From contig NZ_CP115175.1 in NCBI RefSeq assembly GCF_027912415.1, forward strand, positions 992,001 through 1,056,000: a stretch of 64,000 bases of DNA, in the 5' to 3' direction. This DNA is from Homoserinibacter sp. YIM 151385 (lineage in GTDB: Bacteria; Actinomycetota; Actinomycetes; Actinomycetales; Microbacteriaceae). This document shows positions 42,873 through 50,373 of this stretch, piece after piece; the stretch's first letter is position 1, and each line of letters opens with the position of its first letter. The notes beneath the pieces are model-generated. The model did not search any database. It saw only the letters and a program-made list of their open reading frames with translations, and was not told where the DNA came from. A program made the translations under genes and the position numbers.

Positions 42873-44723
42873 CTACTTCTTCTTCGCGGACTCCGTGTCG
42901 CCCGAGAGCGCGGCGATGAACGCCTCCTGGGGGACCTCCACGCGGCCGACCATCTTCATGCGCTTCTTGCCCTCCTTCTGCTTCTCGAGGAGCTTGCGCT
43001 TGCGGGTGATGTCGCCGCCGTAGCACTTGGCGAGGACGTCCTTGCGCATCGCGCGGATCGACTCGCGCGCGATGATGCGGGCGCCGATCGCCGCCTGGAT
43101 GGGGACCTCGAACTGCTGGCGAGGGATGAGCTCGCGCAGGCGCCCGGTCATGAGCACGCCGTAGGCGTAGGCCTTGTCGCGGTGGACGATCGCCGAGAAG
43201 GCGTCCACCTGATCGCCCTGGAGGAGGATGTCGACCTTCACGAGGTCGGCCTCCTGCGATCCCGCAGGCTCGTAGTCGAGCGAGGCGTAGCCGGCGGTCT
43301 TCGACTTGAGCTGGTCGAAGAAGTCGAAGACGATCTCGCCGAGCGGCATCGTGTAGTGCAGCTCGACGCGGTCCTCGCCGAGGTACTCCATGCCGTTCAT
43401 GGTGCCGCGCCGCCCCTGGCAGAGCTCCATGATGGCGCCGACGTAGTCCTTCGGCGCGAGGATCGAGGCCTTCACGACCGGCTCCTCGACCTTCGCGATC
43501 TTGCCGCCCGGGTACTCGCTCGGGTTGGTCACCGTGATGACCTTCCGGTCCTCCGTCGTCACCTCGTAGATGACGCTCGGCGCCGTCGTGATGAGGTCGA
43601 GGTCGAACTCGCGGCGCAGGCGCTCGGTGATGATCTCGAGGTGGAGGAGGCCGAGGAAGCCGCAGCGGAATCCGAAGCCGAGCGCGACCGAGGTCTCCGG
43701 CTCGTAGTTGAGGGCCGCGTCCGAGAGCTTGAGCTTGTCGAGCGCGTCGCGGAGGTCCGGGTAGTCGCTGCCGTCGATCGGATAGATGCCCGAGAACACC
43801 ATCGGCAGCGGCTCGGTGTAGCCGGGCAGCGCGTCGGTCGCGGGGGTGCGGGCGGTCGTGACCGTGTCGCCGACCTTCGACTGGCGCACGTCCTTCACGC
43901 CCGTGATGAGGTAGCCGACCTCGCCGACCGCGAGCCCCTCCGAGGGCTTCGGCTCGGGCGAGGAGACGCCGATCTCGAGGATCTCGTGGGTCGCCTTCGT
44001 CGACATCATCTGGATGCGCTCGCGCGGGTTCAGCCGGCCGTCGACCATGCGGACGTAGGTCACGACGCCGCGGTACGGGTCGTAGACGGAGTCGAAGATC
44101 ATGGCGCGGGCGGCCGCGTCCGCGTCGCCGACGGGGGCGGGGATGCGCTCCACGACCCGGTCGAGGAGCGCCTCGACCCCGAGGCCGGTCTTGCCGGAGA
44201 CCCGCAGCACGTCGTCCGGGTCGCCGCCGATCAGCTGGGCGAGCTCCTTCGCGTACTTCTCCGGGTCGGCCGCCGGGAGGTCGATCTTGTTGAGGACGGG
44301 GATGATCTCGAGGTCGTTCTCGAGCGCGAGGTAGAGGTTCGCGAGGGTCTGCGCCTCGATGCCCTGCGCGGCGTCCACGAGGAGGATCGCGCCCTCGCAC
44401 GCGGCGAGGGAGCGCGAGACCTCATAGCTGAAGTCGACGTGGCCGGGGGTGTCGATCATGTTGAGCGCGTAGGCGTCCTGCTCGAGCTGCCACGGCATCC
44501 GCACCGCCTGGCTCTTGATCGTGATGCCGCGCTCGCGCTCGATGTCCATGCGGTCGAGGTACTGCGCGCGCATGTCGCGGTCGGCGACGACGCCCGTGAT
44601 CTGGAGCATGCGGTCCGCGAGGGTCGACTTGCCGTGGTCGATGTGCGCGATGATGCAGAAGTTCCGGATGCGCGACGGATCGGTCGCGGCGGGCTGCAGT
44701 GGGGTGAGGGCGCGCGGAGACAT
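42873..44723 (-). CDS. lepA: Elongation factor 4 (LepA)
   Basis: LepA is a ribosome-associated GTPase that back-translocates or remodels stalled ribosomes. The 616-residue protein has G1 AHIDHGKST (26-34), the DTPGHVDF G3 region, NKIDLP as G4, EF-G-like domains, and the LepA-specific C-terminus with [21 protein letters not shown] chose ATG 44723 (MSPRALTPL) rather than 44744 because GAGAGAAT sits 8 nt upstream and the N-terminus matches the family. Confidence 0.96.
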   Translation of the reverse strand: MSPRALTPLQPAATDPSRIRNFCIIAHIDHGKSTLADRMLQITGVVADRDMRAQYLDRMDIERERGITIKSQAVRMPWQLEQDAYALNMIDTPGHVDFSYEVSRSLAACEGAILLVDAAQGIEAQTLANLYLALENDLEIIPVLNKIDLPAADPEKYAKELAQLIGGDPDDVLRVSGKTGLGVEALLDRVVERIPAPVGDADAAARAMIFDSVYDPYRGVVTYVRMVDGRLNPRERIQMMSTKATHEILEIGVSSPEPKPSEGLAVGEVGYLITGVKDVRQSKVGDTVTTARTPATDALPGYTEPLPMVFSGIYPIDGSDYPDLRDALDKLKLSDAALNYEPETSVALGFGFRCGFLGLLHLEIITERLRREFDLDLITTAPSVIYEVTTEDRKVITVTNPSEYPGGKIAKVEEPVVKASILAPKDYVGAIMELCQGRRGTMNGMEYLGEDRVELHYTMPLGEIVFDFFDQLKSKTAGYASLDYEPAGSQEADLVKVDILLQGDQVDAFSAIVHRDKAYAYGVLMTGRLRELIPRQQFEVPIQAAIGARIIARESIRAMRKDVLAKCYGGDITRKRKLLEKQKEGKKRMKMVGRVEVPQEAFIAALSGDTESAKKK

Positions 44724-44770
44724 GACGGTCGATTCTCTCATCACGCGGGCGCGACCAGGTGCAGCGACGC

Positions 44771-44805
44771 CGGGGCCCGCCCGGCGCGATGCCGGACGGG
44801 CCCCG
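44771..44805 (-). terminator. Terminator of the DUF4190 gene
   Basis: CGGGGCCCG (44771-44779) pairs with CGGGCCCCG (44797-44805), then after one mismatch CCGGC with GCCGG, with a GCGAT loop. It lies between the DUF4190 stop and the lepA start on the minus strand. Confidence 0.7.
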
Positions 44806-44831
44806 GATGCGGGTGCGGGTCGCGCCGGCCG

Positions 44832-45248
44832 CTAGCGGGGGTCGAGCGCCTCCATCCAGGCGGGCAGCTGGTCGAGCCCCGCGAAGCCCCCGTTCGCGCC
44901 GTCGAGCAGGAGCAGGAACGGGGCCGCGAAGGCGGCGCCCACGACGCCCATGATCGCGACGAGGATCCAGCCGAAGAGGCCCGCGAAACCGAGGACGATG
45001 CCCCAGGTCGACATGCCGCGGGCGGACTCCGAGCGGTGGCCGAGGAAGCCGAACACGACCGCGGCCCCCGAGAGGAGCCACTGGCCGAGCACGATGCCGG
45101 CGATCGCGGTCACGAGCGCGGTGATGCTGAACGGGATCGCCGACGGGGCGGCGGATGCGGGGGCGGGCTGGTCGGCGGCGGCCGGCTCGGCCGAGATGAC
45201 CTCGGTCTGCTCGCGCTCGTCGACGCTGCGGGTGTCGGTGTTCGTCAT
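44832..45248 (-). CDS. DUF4190 domain membrane protein
   Basis: The 138-residue protein has an acidic Pro/Ala-rich N-terminus (about 45 residues) and two long membrane segments (about 48-78 and 90-118), matching DUF4190 with its central VFGFLGHRSE...GMSTWGIVLGF region. Such proteins are small actinobacterial membrane proteins of unknown function. A TAGCGT box 7 nt before ATG 45248 (45261-45256) suggests a leaderless transcript. Confidence 0.78.
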   Translation of the reverse strand: MTNTDTRSVDEREQTEVISAEPAAADQPAPASAAPSAIPFSITALVTAIAGIVLGQWLLSGAAVVFGFLGHRSESARGMSTWGIVLGFAGLFGWILVAIMGVVGAAFAAPFLLLLDGANGGFAGLDQLPAWMEALDPR

Positions 45249-45255
45249 GTCCTCG

Positions 45256-45261
45256 ACGCTA
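45256..45261 (-). promoter_or_regulatory. -10 box of a leaderless DUF4190 transcript
   Basis: TAGCGT on the minus strand is followed by 7 nt (CGAGGAC) and the ATG. The GAGGA within that spacer could instead serve as a ribosome-binding site, so leaderless initiation is likely but not certain. Confidence 0.45.
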
Positions 45262-45334
45262 CGCAGGCGCCGCGCGCCGGCACATGGGGCCAGCCCCCCT
45301 TTCATCCCGGGGGCGGAGGCGGCGGGAGACGATC

Positions 45335-46258
45335 TCAGCCTCGCGACGGAGCCGGGCGGCCGAGGATCTCGCGCAGCGCCGGCTCGAGCTCGGGGTGCGC
45401 GAAGCGGAAGCCCGCCGCCTCGAGGCGCTCCGGCAGCACCCACCGGCTCTTGAGGATGAGCTCCGTCTCGGTGCGGATGACCGCGGAGCCCAGCTCCAGC
45501 ATCCAGCCGGAGAGCGGGACGCCGACGGGCACGCCCAGGACGCGGCGGATCGTCGCCATGACCTCGCGGTCGGTGGACGGGTTCGGCGAGCTGATGTTGA
45601 CCGCGCCGTCGAGCTCGCTCGTCTGCAGGAAGCGGATCGCGCGGTGGACGTCGTCGAGGTGCACCCAGCTGAAGCGCTGCCGGCCGCCGGGCGTCTTCCC
45701 GCCGATGTGGGGGCCGCCGAGGCCGAGGCGGGCGAGGTTCACGAGCGGGCGCAGCGCCGAGCCGTCGCCGAGGGTGATCGCCATGCGCAGCGCCACCTGG
45801 CGCACGCCCTCGCGCGCGTGCTCGGCGAGGGTCCGCTCCCAGCTCGTCGCGACATCCACGCTGAATCCGGTGCCGATCTCACCCGTCGACTCGGTCATCG
45901 GCCGGTCGTCGGCGTGCCGGTAGATGGTGGCGGTGCTCGCGTTCATCCAGACGGGCGGCGGCGCGTCGGCGGCCTGCACGACACGGCCCAGCTCGGCGGT
46001 CGTCTCGAGCCGGCTGCGGAAGATCTCGGCCCTGTTCGCCGCGTTGTAGCGGCAGTTCACGCTCTTGCCGGCGAGGTTGAGCAGCAGGTCGCTGCCCTCG
46101 ACGAGCGCGCGGATGCCGGCCTCGTCGCCCCAGGCCGCGTCCGCCCCGCTCAAGGCGCGGCCGACGGTGCGGACCTCGGCGCCCTCCGCCTCGAAGCGCT
46201 CGCGGAACCTCCGCCCCATGAAGCCGGACGCCCCGGCGATGACGATGCGCTCGGTCAT
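45335..46258 (-). CDS. TIGR01777-family NAD(P)-dependent epimerase (second copy)
   Basis: The 307-residue protein is a Rossmann short-chain-dehydrogenase relative starting MTERIVIAGASGFMGRRF. It contains the family segments LLLNLAGKSVNCRY, VWMNASTATIYRHADDRP, and RFSWVHLDDVHRA, and a C-terminal DUF1731-like end (RWVLPERLEAAGFRFAHPEL in part). It is only distantly similar to the copy at 13063-13980. The start overlaps the aminotransferase stop (ATGA), so the two are co-expressed. Substrate unknown. Confidence 0.85.
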   Translation of the reverse strand: MTERIVIAGASGFMGRRFRERFEAEGAEVRTVGRALSGADAAWGDEAGIRALVEGSDLLLNLAGKSVNCRYNAANRAEIFRSRLETTAELGRVVQAADAPPPVWMNASTATIYRHADDRPMTESTGEIGTGFSVDVATSWERTLAEHAREGVRQVALRMAITLGDGSALRPLVNLARLGLGGPHIGGKTPGGRQRFSWVHLDDVHRAIRFLQTSELDGAVNISSPNPSTDREVMATIRRVLGVPVGVPLSGWMLELGSAVIRTETELILKSRWVLPERLEAAGFRFAHPELEPALREILGRPAPSRG

Positions 46259-47412
46259 GCGGCGCTCCCCTCCCCCGGCGCGGGCAGGCGCCGGATCCCC
46301 TCCAGCAGGTCCTCGCGACTCGCCGCGAGGCAGAGCCGGATCCATCCCTCGCCCGTGCGCCCGAAGGCGCTCCCGGGGGCGACCGCCACCCGCTCGTGCA
46401 GCAGCAGCCGCTCGGCCCACCCGGCGACGTCGCCGCCGCTCGCGTGCGAGACGTCCACCCACAGGTAGAAGGCGCCGCTCGGCTCGAGATGGCGCAGGCC
46501 GCGCTCGTCGAGCAGCGCGGCCGCCGCCTCGTAGTTGCCGCGGTAGTGCGCGGCGGCCTCCGCCACATGCGCCTGATCGCCCTCGATCGCGGCGAGCGCC
46601 GCGTGCTGCCCCGGTGTCGGGACGCAGCTGATCGAGGTCTCCTGCATCGTCCGCATGACGGCCGAGAGCCCGGGCGGGGTCACGAGCCAGCCGACGCGGA
46701 TGCCGGTCATGGCGTAGGTCTTCGAGGTGCTGAAGGCGGAGAGCACGCGGTCGTCCTCGTCGAGGCTCGCGATGCTCACGTGCGGGGCACCCCAGGTGAA
46801 GCGCTCGTACACCTCGTCCGAGAGCACCCAGAGGTCGTGACGCCGCGCGAGGTCGAGGAGGCCGGCGAGCGTCTTTCGCGGGAACACCGCGCCGAGCGGG
46901 TTCGAGGGCGAGTTGACGATGATCATGCGCGTGCGGTCGGTGACGAGCCGCTCGAGCTCCTCGAGGCTCGGCTCGAAGCCCCGCTCGGGCGCGAGCGAGT
47001 ACGGCACGGGGACGGCGTCGAGCATGCGCGCGCTCATCGTGAAGGTCGTGTAGCCGGGATCGGGGACGAGGACCTCGTCCCCGGCCGCGAGGGTGAGCTG
47101 CATCGCCAGGTGGAGCGCCTGGGTGGCGCCGATCGTCGCCCACACCTGCTCGACCTCCACGGCGAGGTCGTTCTCGCGCGCGAGCTTGCGCACGATCGCC
47201 TGCCGGAGCGGGAGGATGCCGCCGTTCGGGTTGTAGTCGGTGTCGTCGCGCTCCCAGGCCGCCGTCGCCGCGGCCGCGATGTGCGGGGCGACCGGCACAT
47301 CCGGCTCGCCGAGCGCCAGGAGGATCACGTCGTCGAGCTCGGCCGCGATCTCGAAGATGCGCCGGATGCCGGAGGCCGGCACGGCGGGGATGTGGGGCGC
47401 GAGCATCGGCAC
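46255..47412 (-). CDS. PLP-dependent class I/II aminotransferase
   Basis: The 385-residue aspartate-aminotransferase-fold protein has the NSPSNPLGAVF motif, the cofactor Asp/Tyr in LSDEVYERFT, and the Schiff-base lysine in AFSTSKTYAMTG, then GWIRLCLA with the substrate-carboxylate arginine. Substrate specificity cannot be read from sequence. The start is GTG 47412, supported by a TAGCCT box exactly 6 nt upstream. It is coupled to the downstream epimerase. Confidence 0.92.
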   Translation of the reverse strand: MPMLAPHIPAVPASGIRRIFEIAAELDDVILLALGEPDVPVAPHIAAAATAAWERDDTDYNPNGGILPLRQAIVRKLARENDLAVEVEQVWATIGATQALHLAMQLTLAAGDEVLVPDPGYTTFTMSARMLDAVPVPYSLAPERGFEPSLEELERLVTDRTRMIIVNSPSNPLGAVFPRKTLAGLLDLARRHDLWVLSDEVYERFTWGAPHVSIASLDEDDRVLSAFSTSKTYAMTGIRVGWLVTPPGLSAVMRTMQETSISCVPTPGQHAALAAIEGDQAHVAEAAAHYRGNYEAAAALLDERGLRHLEPSGAFYLWVDVSHASGGDVAGWAERLLLHERVAVAPGSAFGRTGEGWIRLCLAASREDLLEGIRRLPAPGEGSAA

Positions 47413-47418
47413 GGCTCC

Positions 47419-47448
47419 AGGCTAGGGCCGGGACGGGCCGATTAGCCT
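47419..47448. promoter_or_regulatory. Divergent leaderless promoters with identical TAGCCT boxes
   Basis: TAGCCT occurs on the minus strand (47424-47419) 6 nt before the aminotransferase GTG and on the plus strand (47443-47448) 6 nt before the hydrolase-like ATG at 47455. Neither gene has a Shine-Dalgarno sequence. Confidence 0.62.
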
Positions 47449-47454
47449 GAGGCC

Positions 47455-48189
47455 ATGTCTGCCGCGGTCGTCCTCGTGCACGGGCTCGGCGGCGCGGCGG
47501 CCGAGTGGTCGGCGGTCGCGGACGCGCTCCGCGCGGAGGGCCGCGAGGTGCGCGTGCCGGAGCTGCCCGGCCACGGCGCGCGGCGCGCGGAGGCCTTCGA
47601 GCTCGAGACGGCGCTGGCGGCGGTCCGGGCGGCCTGCCGCGAGGCCCGGGAAGCCGGGGGCTCGCGGGGAGCCGGGCCGCTCCTGGCCGGGCGCGCGCTC
47701 GGCGGCCACCTCGCGATCCAGGTCGCCGCCACCACCCCCGAGGACGCGCCGCGGGGCGTGCTCGCCGCCGGCATCGGCACCGAGACCCTCGGCTGGCTCG
47801 TCGACAGCTACCGCGTCGCGGGGGCCGTCGCCGGCCTCCTCCCGGATCGCGGCGAGGCCGTGAACCGTCTCGCCGCCGAGACGTTCTCGGCCCCCACCGG
47901 CGGGTCGGCGCAGGCGGCCGAGGTCGTCGCGGGGCTCCGCCCGCAGGCGCTGGACGCCGTGCACGCCCTCGACACGCGCGCGGCGCTCCGGCGCATCGAG
48001 GTGCCCGTCGTCGTCGCGAACGGCGCGAAGGACCGCTTCCGGCTCCAGGAGGGCGCGCTGCGGCGCGCGATCCGCCGCGGCCGGCTCGAGCGGATCCGCG
48101 GCGCGGCGCTCGGCGACGCGATCGCCGGCCCCGAGGCGCTCCTCCCGCTCCTGCCCCACCTCCGCAGCCTCCTCGGGGAGCCCGCATGA
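47455..48189 (+). CDS. Alpha/beta-hydrolase-fold protein lacking the catalytic serine
   Basis: The 244-residue protein has the alpha/beta hydrolase layout: oxyanion-loop start VVLVHGLGG (residues 5-13), LPGHGARR, and an acid residue in NGAKDRF (Asp193). The nucleophile elbow GxSxG reads G79-R-A81-L-G83, so alanine replaces serine, and the region where the catalytic His should follow (GAALGDAIAG, about 216-225) has none. It is therefore probably a non-enzymatic or repurposed fold. It overlaps the NUDIX gene (ATGA), suggesting joint function. Confidence 0.85.
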   Translation: MSAAVVLVHGLGGAAAEWSAVADALRAEGREVRVPELPGHGARRAEAFELETALAAVRAACREAREAGGSRGAGPLLAGRALGGHLAIQVAATTPEDAPRGVLAAGIGTETLGWLVDSYRVAGAVAGLLPDRGEAVNRLAAETFSAPTGGSAQAAEVVAGLRPQALDAVHALDTRAALRRIEVPVVVANGAKDRFRLQEGALRRAIRRGRLERIRGAALGDAIAGPEALLPLLPHLRSLLGEPA

Positions 48190-48659
48190 CCATCCCGCCC
48201 TTCATCGTCGAGCTCCGCGCCCGCGTGGGGACGCATCCCCTCTGGCTCTCGGGCGCCGTCGCGGTGGTCGTGCGGGGCGAGGAGGTGCTGCTGATCCGGC
48301 GCGCCGACACGGGTCGCTGGGATGCCGTCGCGGGCATCATCGAGCCGGGCGAGCAGCCCGCCGAGTGCGCCGAGCGGGAGGTCGCGGAGGAGGCGGGCGT
48401 CGAGGCGCGGGTCGAGCGCGTCGCCGGCGTCGACGTGAGCGGGCAGGTCGTCTACGAGAACGGCGACCGGGCGCAGTACCTCACGATCGTGCTGCGCTGC
48501 CGCTGGGTGTCGGGCGATCCGCATCCCGTCGACGGGGAGGCGCTCGAGGCGCGCTGGTTCCATCGGGATGCGCTGCCCGAGCTGGGCGAGCAGGCGCGGC
48601 AGCGGATCGCCTGGGCGCTCTCCGAGGACCCCGCGGCGGCCTTCGTCCCGAGCGCCTGA
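48186..48659 (+). CDS. NUDIX hydrolase
   Basis: The 157-residue protein has a complete Nudix box: G50-x5-E56-x7-R64-E65-V-x-E68-E69-x-G71, in IEPGEQPAECAEREVAEEAG. Such enzymes hydrolyse nucleoside diphosphate derivatives such as oxidised nucleotides, NADH or ADP-ribose; the substrate is not defined. A two-strand extension precedes the box (LSGAVAVVVRGEEVLLIRR). It is translationally coupled to the preceding pseudo-hydrolase. Confidence 0.93.
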   Translation: MTIPPFIVELRARVGTHPLWLSGAVAVVVRGEEVLLIRRADTGRWDAVAGIIEPGEQPAECAEREVAEEAGVEARVERVAGVDVSGQVVYENGDRAQYLTIVLRCRWVSGDPHPVDGEALEARWFHRDALPELGEQARQRIAWALSEDPAAAFVPSA

Positions 48660-48689
48660 TCGCCGGTCGCGGGCCGGGAGCCGAGCTGG

Positions 48690-48815
48690 TATCGTTGCCT
48701 GTTGGTTTTGCGTGTGGTTCCCTCCACGCGATTCGCCGGGAAGCGTCCCTCTACCGCTGGAACGGCACTCCACACGATTTCAGCGAACGACCTACGAAAG
48801 GCGACGGACTCCGTC
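48690..48815 (+). promoter_or_regulatory. rpsT promoter and leader with two competing stems
   Basis: The -10 TATCGT (48690-48695) gives a leader of about 114 nt before rpsT. Within it CGTGTGG (48711-48717) can pair either with CCACGCG (48724-48730, one G-U) or with the perfect complement CCACACG (48770-48776). Two exclusive structures of this kind could let S20 regulate its own translation, as S20 does in Escherichia coli by a different leader. Confidence 0.4.
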
Positions 48816-49076
48816 ATGGCGAACATCAAGTCGCAGATCAAGCGCATCGGCACCAACAAGAAGGCTCAGGAGCGCAACAAGGCCGTCAAGAGCCAGCTCA
48901 AGACCGCGATCCGCTCCACCCGCGAGGCCGTCACGGCCGGCGACAAGGACAAGGCCGCGGCCGCTCTCCTCGTCGCCTCGAAGCGCCTCGACAAGGCGGC
49001 GTCGAAGGGCGTCATCCACAAGAACCAGGCGGCGAACCGCAAGTCGGCCATCGCCAAGCAGGTCGCGGCGCTCTGA
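48816..49076 (+). CDS. rpsT: 30S ribosomal protein S20
   Basis: S20 is a small-subunit protein that binds 16S rRNA early in assembly. The 86-residue protein is rich in Lys and Arg and colinear with the family: [20 protein letters not shown] at the start, [20 protein letters not shown] near 52-71, and NRKSAIAKQ at the end. The frame is open upstream to 48702, but ATG 48816 is the canonical start. It has a strong terminator and is convergent with holA. Confidence 0.97.
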   Translation: MANIKSQIKRIGTNKKAQERNKAVKSQLKTAIRSTREAVTAGDKDKAAAALLVASKRLDKAASKGVIHKNQAANRKSAIAKQVAAL

Positions 49077-49095
49077 TCGCCCAGCACCTCGACTG

Positions 49096-49124
49096 AACGC
49101 CCCCGCGGATCCCGCGGGGGCGTT
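49096..49124 (+). terminator. rpsT terminator
   Basis: AACGCCCCCGCGG (49096-49108), a 3-nt loop ATC, and its complement (49112-49124) form a 13-bp stem followed by CTGC; the stem end supplies TT. It lies 19 nt after the rpsT stop. Confidence 0.85.
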
Positions 49125-49148
49125 CTGCGTTCCCGGCACGCGCTGCTC

Positions 49149-49259
49149 GGCTCCGGCTCATGCGCCCCCGAGATGGGCGTTTCTCCGCATCCGCGGCGGG
49201 GATCCTCGGTGCGCGTGCGGAGAAACGCCCATCTCGGGGCGCTGGAGCAGGCCGGAGCC
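49149..49259. repeat. 111-bp compound palindrome between rpsT and holA
   Basis: Outer arms GGCTCCGGC (49149-49157) and GCCGGAGCC (49251-49259) enclose a 24-bp perfect inverted repeat (49166-49189 with 49216-49239, for example GAGATGGGCGTTTCTCCGC with its complement) around a 26-nt loop. rpsT already has its own terminator, so this element is extra. It has no ORF. The long comEC frame ends in its outer arm at 49158. Confidence 0.85.
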
Positions 49260-49279
49260 CGGACGGTGGGCGGCGCCGG

Positions 49280-50326
49280 TCAGGCGCGGCCGCGGGCGGC
49301 GATGGTGCGGATGAGGCGCTCGAGCGCGAAGACAGGGTCGCGGCCCGCGCCCTTGACCTGCGCGTCGGTGTCGGCGAGCGCGCGGATGACGGCGCCGAGC
49401 CCCTCGTCCGTCCAGCCCTGGAGGTCGCGGCGCGCGCGGTCGACCTGCCAGGGGGCGAGCCCGAAGCGCTTCGCGAGCTCGCCCGAGCTCCCGCGGGCGC
49501 CCGAGATCTTGCCCATGGTGCGCATCTTGCTCGCGATCGCGGCGACGATGGGCACGGGGTCGGAGCCGGAGGCGATCGCGTGGCGGAGCAGCCCGAGCGC
49601 CTCGCCGTGACGGCCGGCGATCGCGGCATCCGCGACGGCGAAGGCGGTCGTCTCGACGCGGCCGCCGTAGTACTGGCGCACGGTCGCCTCGGTCACGTCG
49701 TCGATGGTGTCGGCGAGGAGCTGCCGGCACGCCGCGGCGAGCTCGGAGAGGTCGTCCTGGAAGGCCGCGACGAGGGCGCGGAGCGCACCCGGCGCGATCC
49801 GGCGCTGCGCCATGCGGAACTCGGCCGCGACGAAGTCGGCGCGGTCGGATTCCCGCTTGAGCTCGGCGCAGACGATCTCGATGCCGCCCCCGAGCCCGCC
49901 GCGGAGCGCGTCGAGCAGCTTCTTGCCGCGCACGCCGCTCGCGTGCCGGAGCACGACGACGGTGTCCTCGGCGGGTGCCGCGAAGTAGGCGAGTGCCTCC
50001 TCGATGAAGGCGTCGGTGCACTTCTCGACGTGGTCGACCCGGATGAGCCGCGGCTCGCCGAACAGCGAGGGGCTCGCGAAGGTCGCGAGCTCGCCGGGCG
50101 CGTAGCCGCCGGCGTCGATGTCGCTCACCTCGAGGCTCGGATCCTCGGCGCGGAGGATGTCGCGGAGCATGCGCGTCGAGCGCTCCGCGAGGAGGCTCTC
50201 GGGCCCGGAGACGAGGACGACGGGCGCCGGACGGACGGCGGTCCAGTCGAGCTGCGGGATGGCGGCCTTCGCCTTCGCCCCGGATGCGCGACCGGCTCCT
50301 CCGGACCGCTGGGGTGCGGCGGCCAT
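49280..50326 (-). CDS. holA: DNA polymerase III subunit delta
   Basis: HolA is the clamp-loader delta subunit that opens the sliding clamp. The 348-residue protein has the family N-terminus with SGPESLLAERSTRMLRDIL, the VVVLRHASGVRGKKLLDAL region, and C-terminal helices with APWQVDRARRDLQGWT. The start is ATG 50326 (MAAAPQRSGGAGR). It lies directly downstream of comEC, whose frame has no stop before this gene and reads through it in another frame. Confidence 0.93.
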   Translation of the reverse strand: MAAAPQRSGGAGRASGAKAKAAIPQLDWTAVRPAPVVLVSGPESLLAERSTRMLRDILRAEDPSLEVSDIDAGGYAPGELATFASPSLFGEPRLIRVDHVEKCTDAFIEEALAYFAAPAEDTVVVLRHASGVRGKKLLDALRGGLGGGIEIVCAELKRESDRADFVAAEFRMAQRRIAPGALRALVAAFQDDLSELAAACRQLLADTIDDVTEATVRQYYGGRVETTAFAVADAAIAGRHGEALGLLRHAIASGSDPVPIVAAIASKMRTMGKISGARGSSGELAKRFGLAPWQVDRARRDLQGWTDEGLGAVIRALADTDAQVKGAGRDPVFALERLIRTIAARGRA

Positions 50327-50373
50327 CCGTCCTCCTCCTGCTGCGCGCGACGGTCGCCGCGAGCCCCTCAAGC

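Noticed and set aside
41710-44400. 896-residue DUF1990 fusion reaching into lepA
   Set aside because: Upstream of 42405 it is a frame-shifted reading of lepA; the short upstream ORF and GTGA overlap fix the DUF1990 start.
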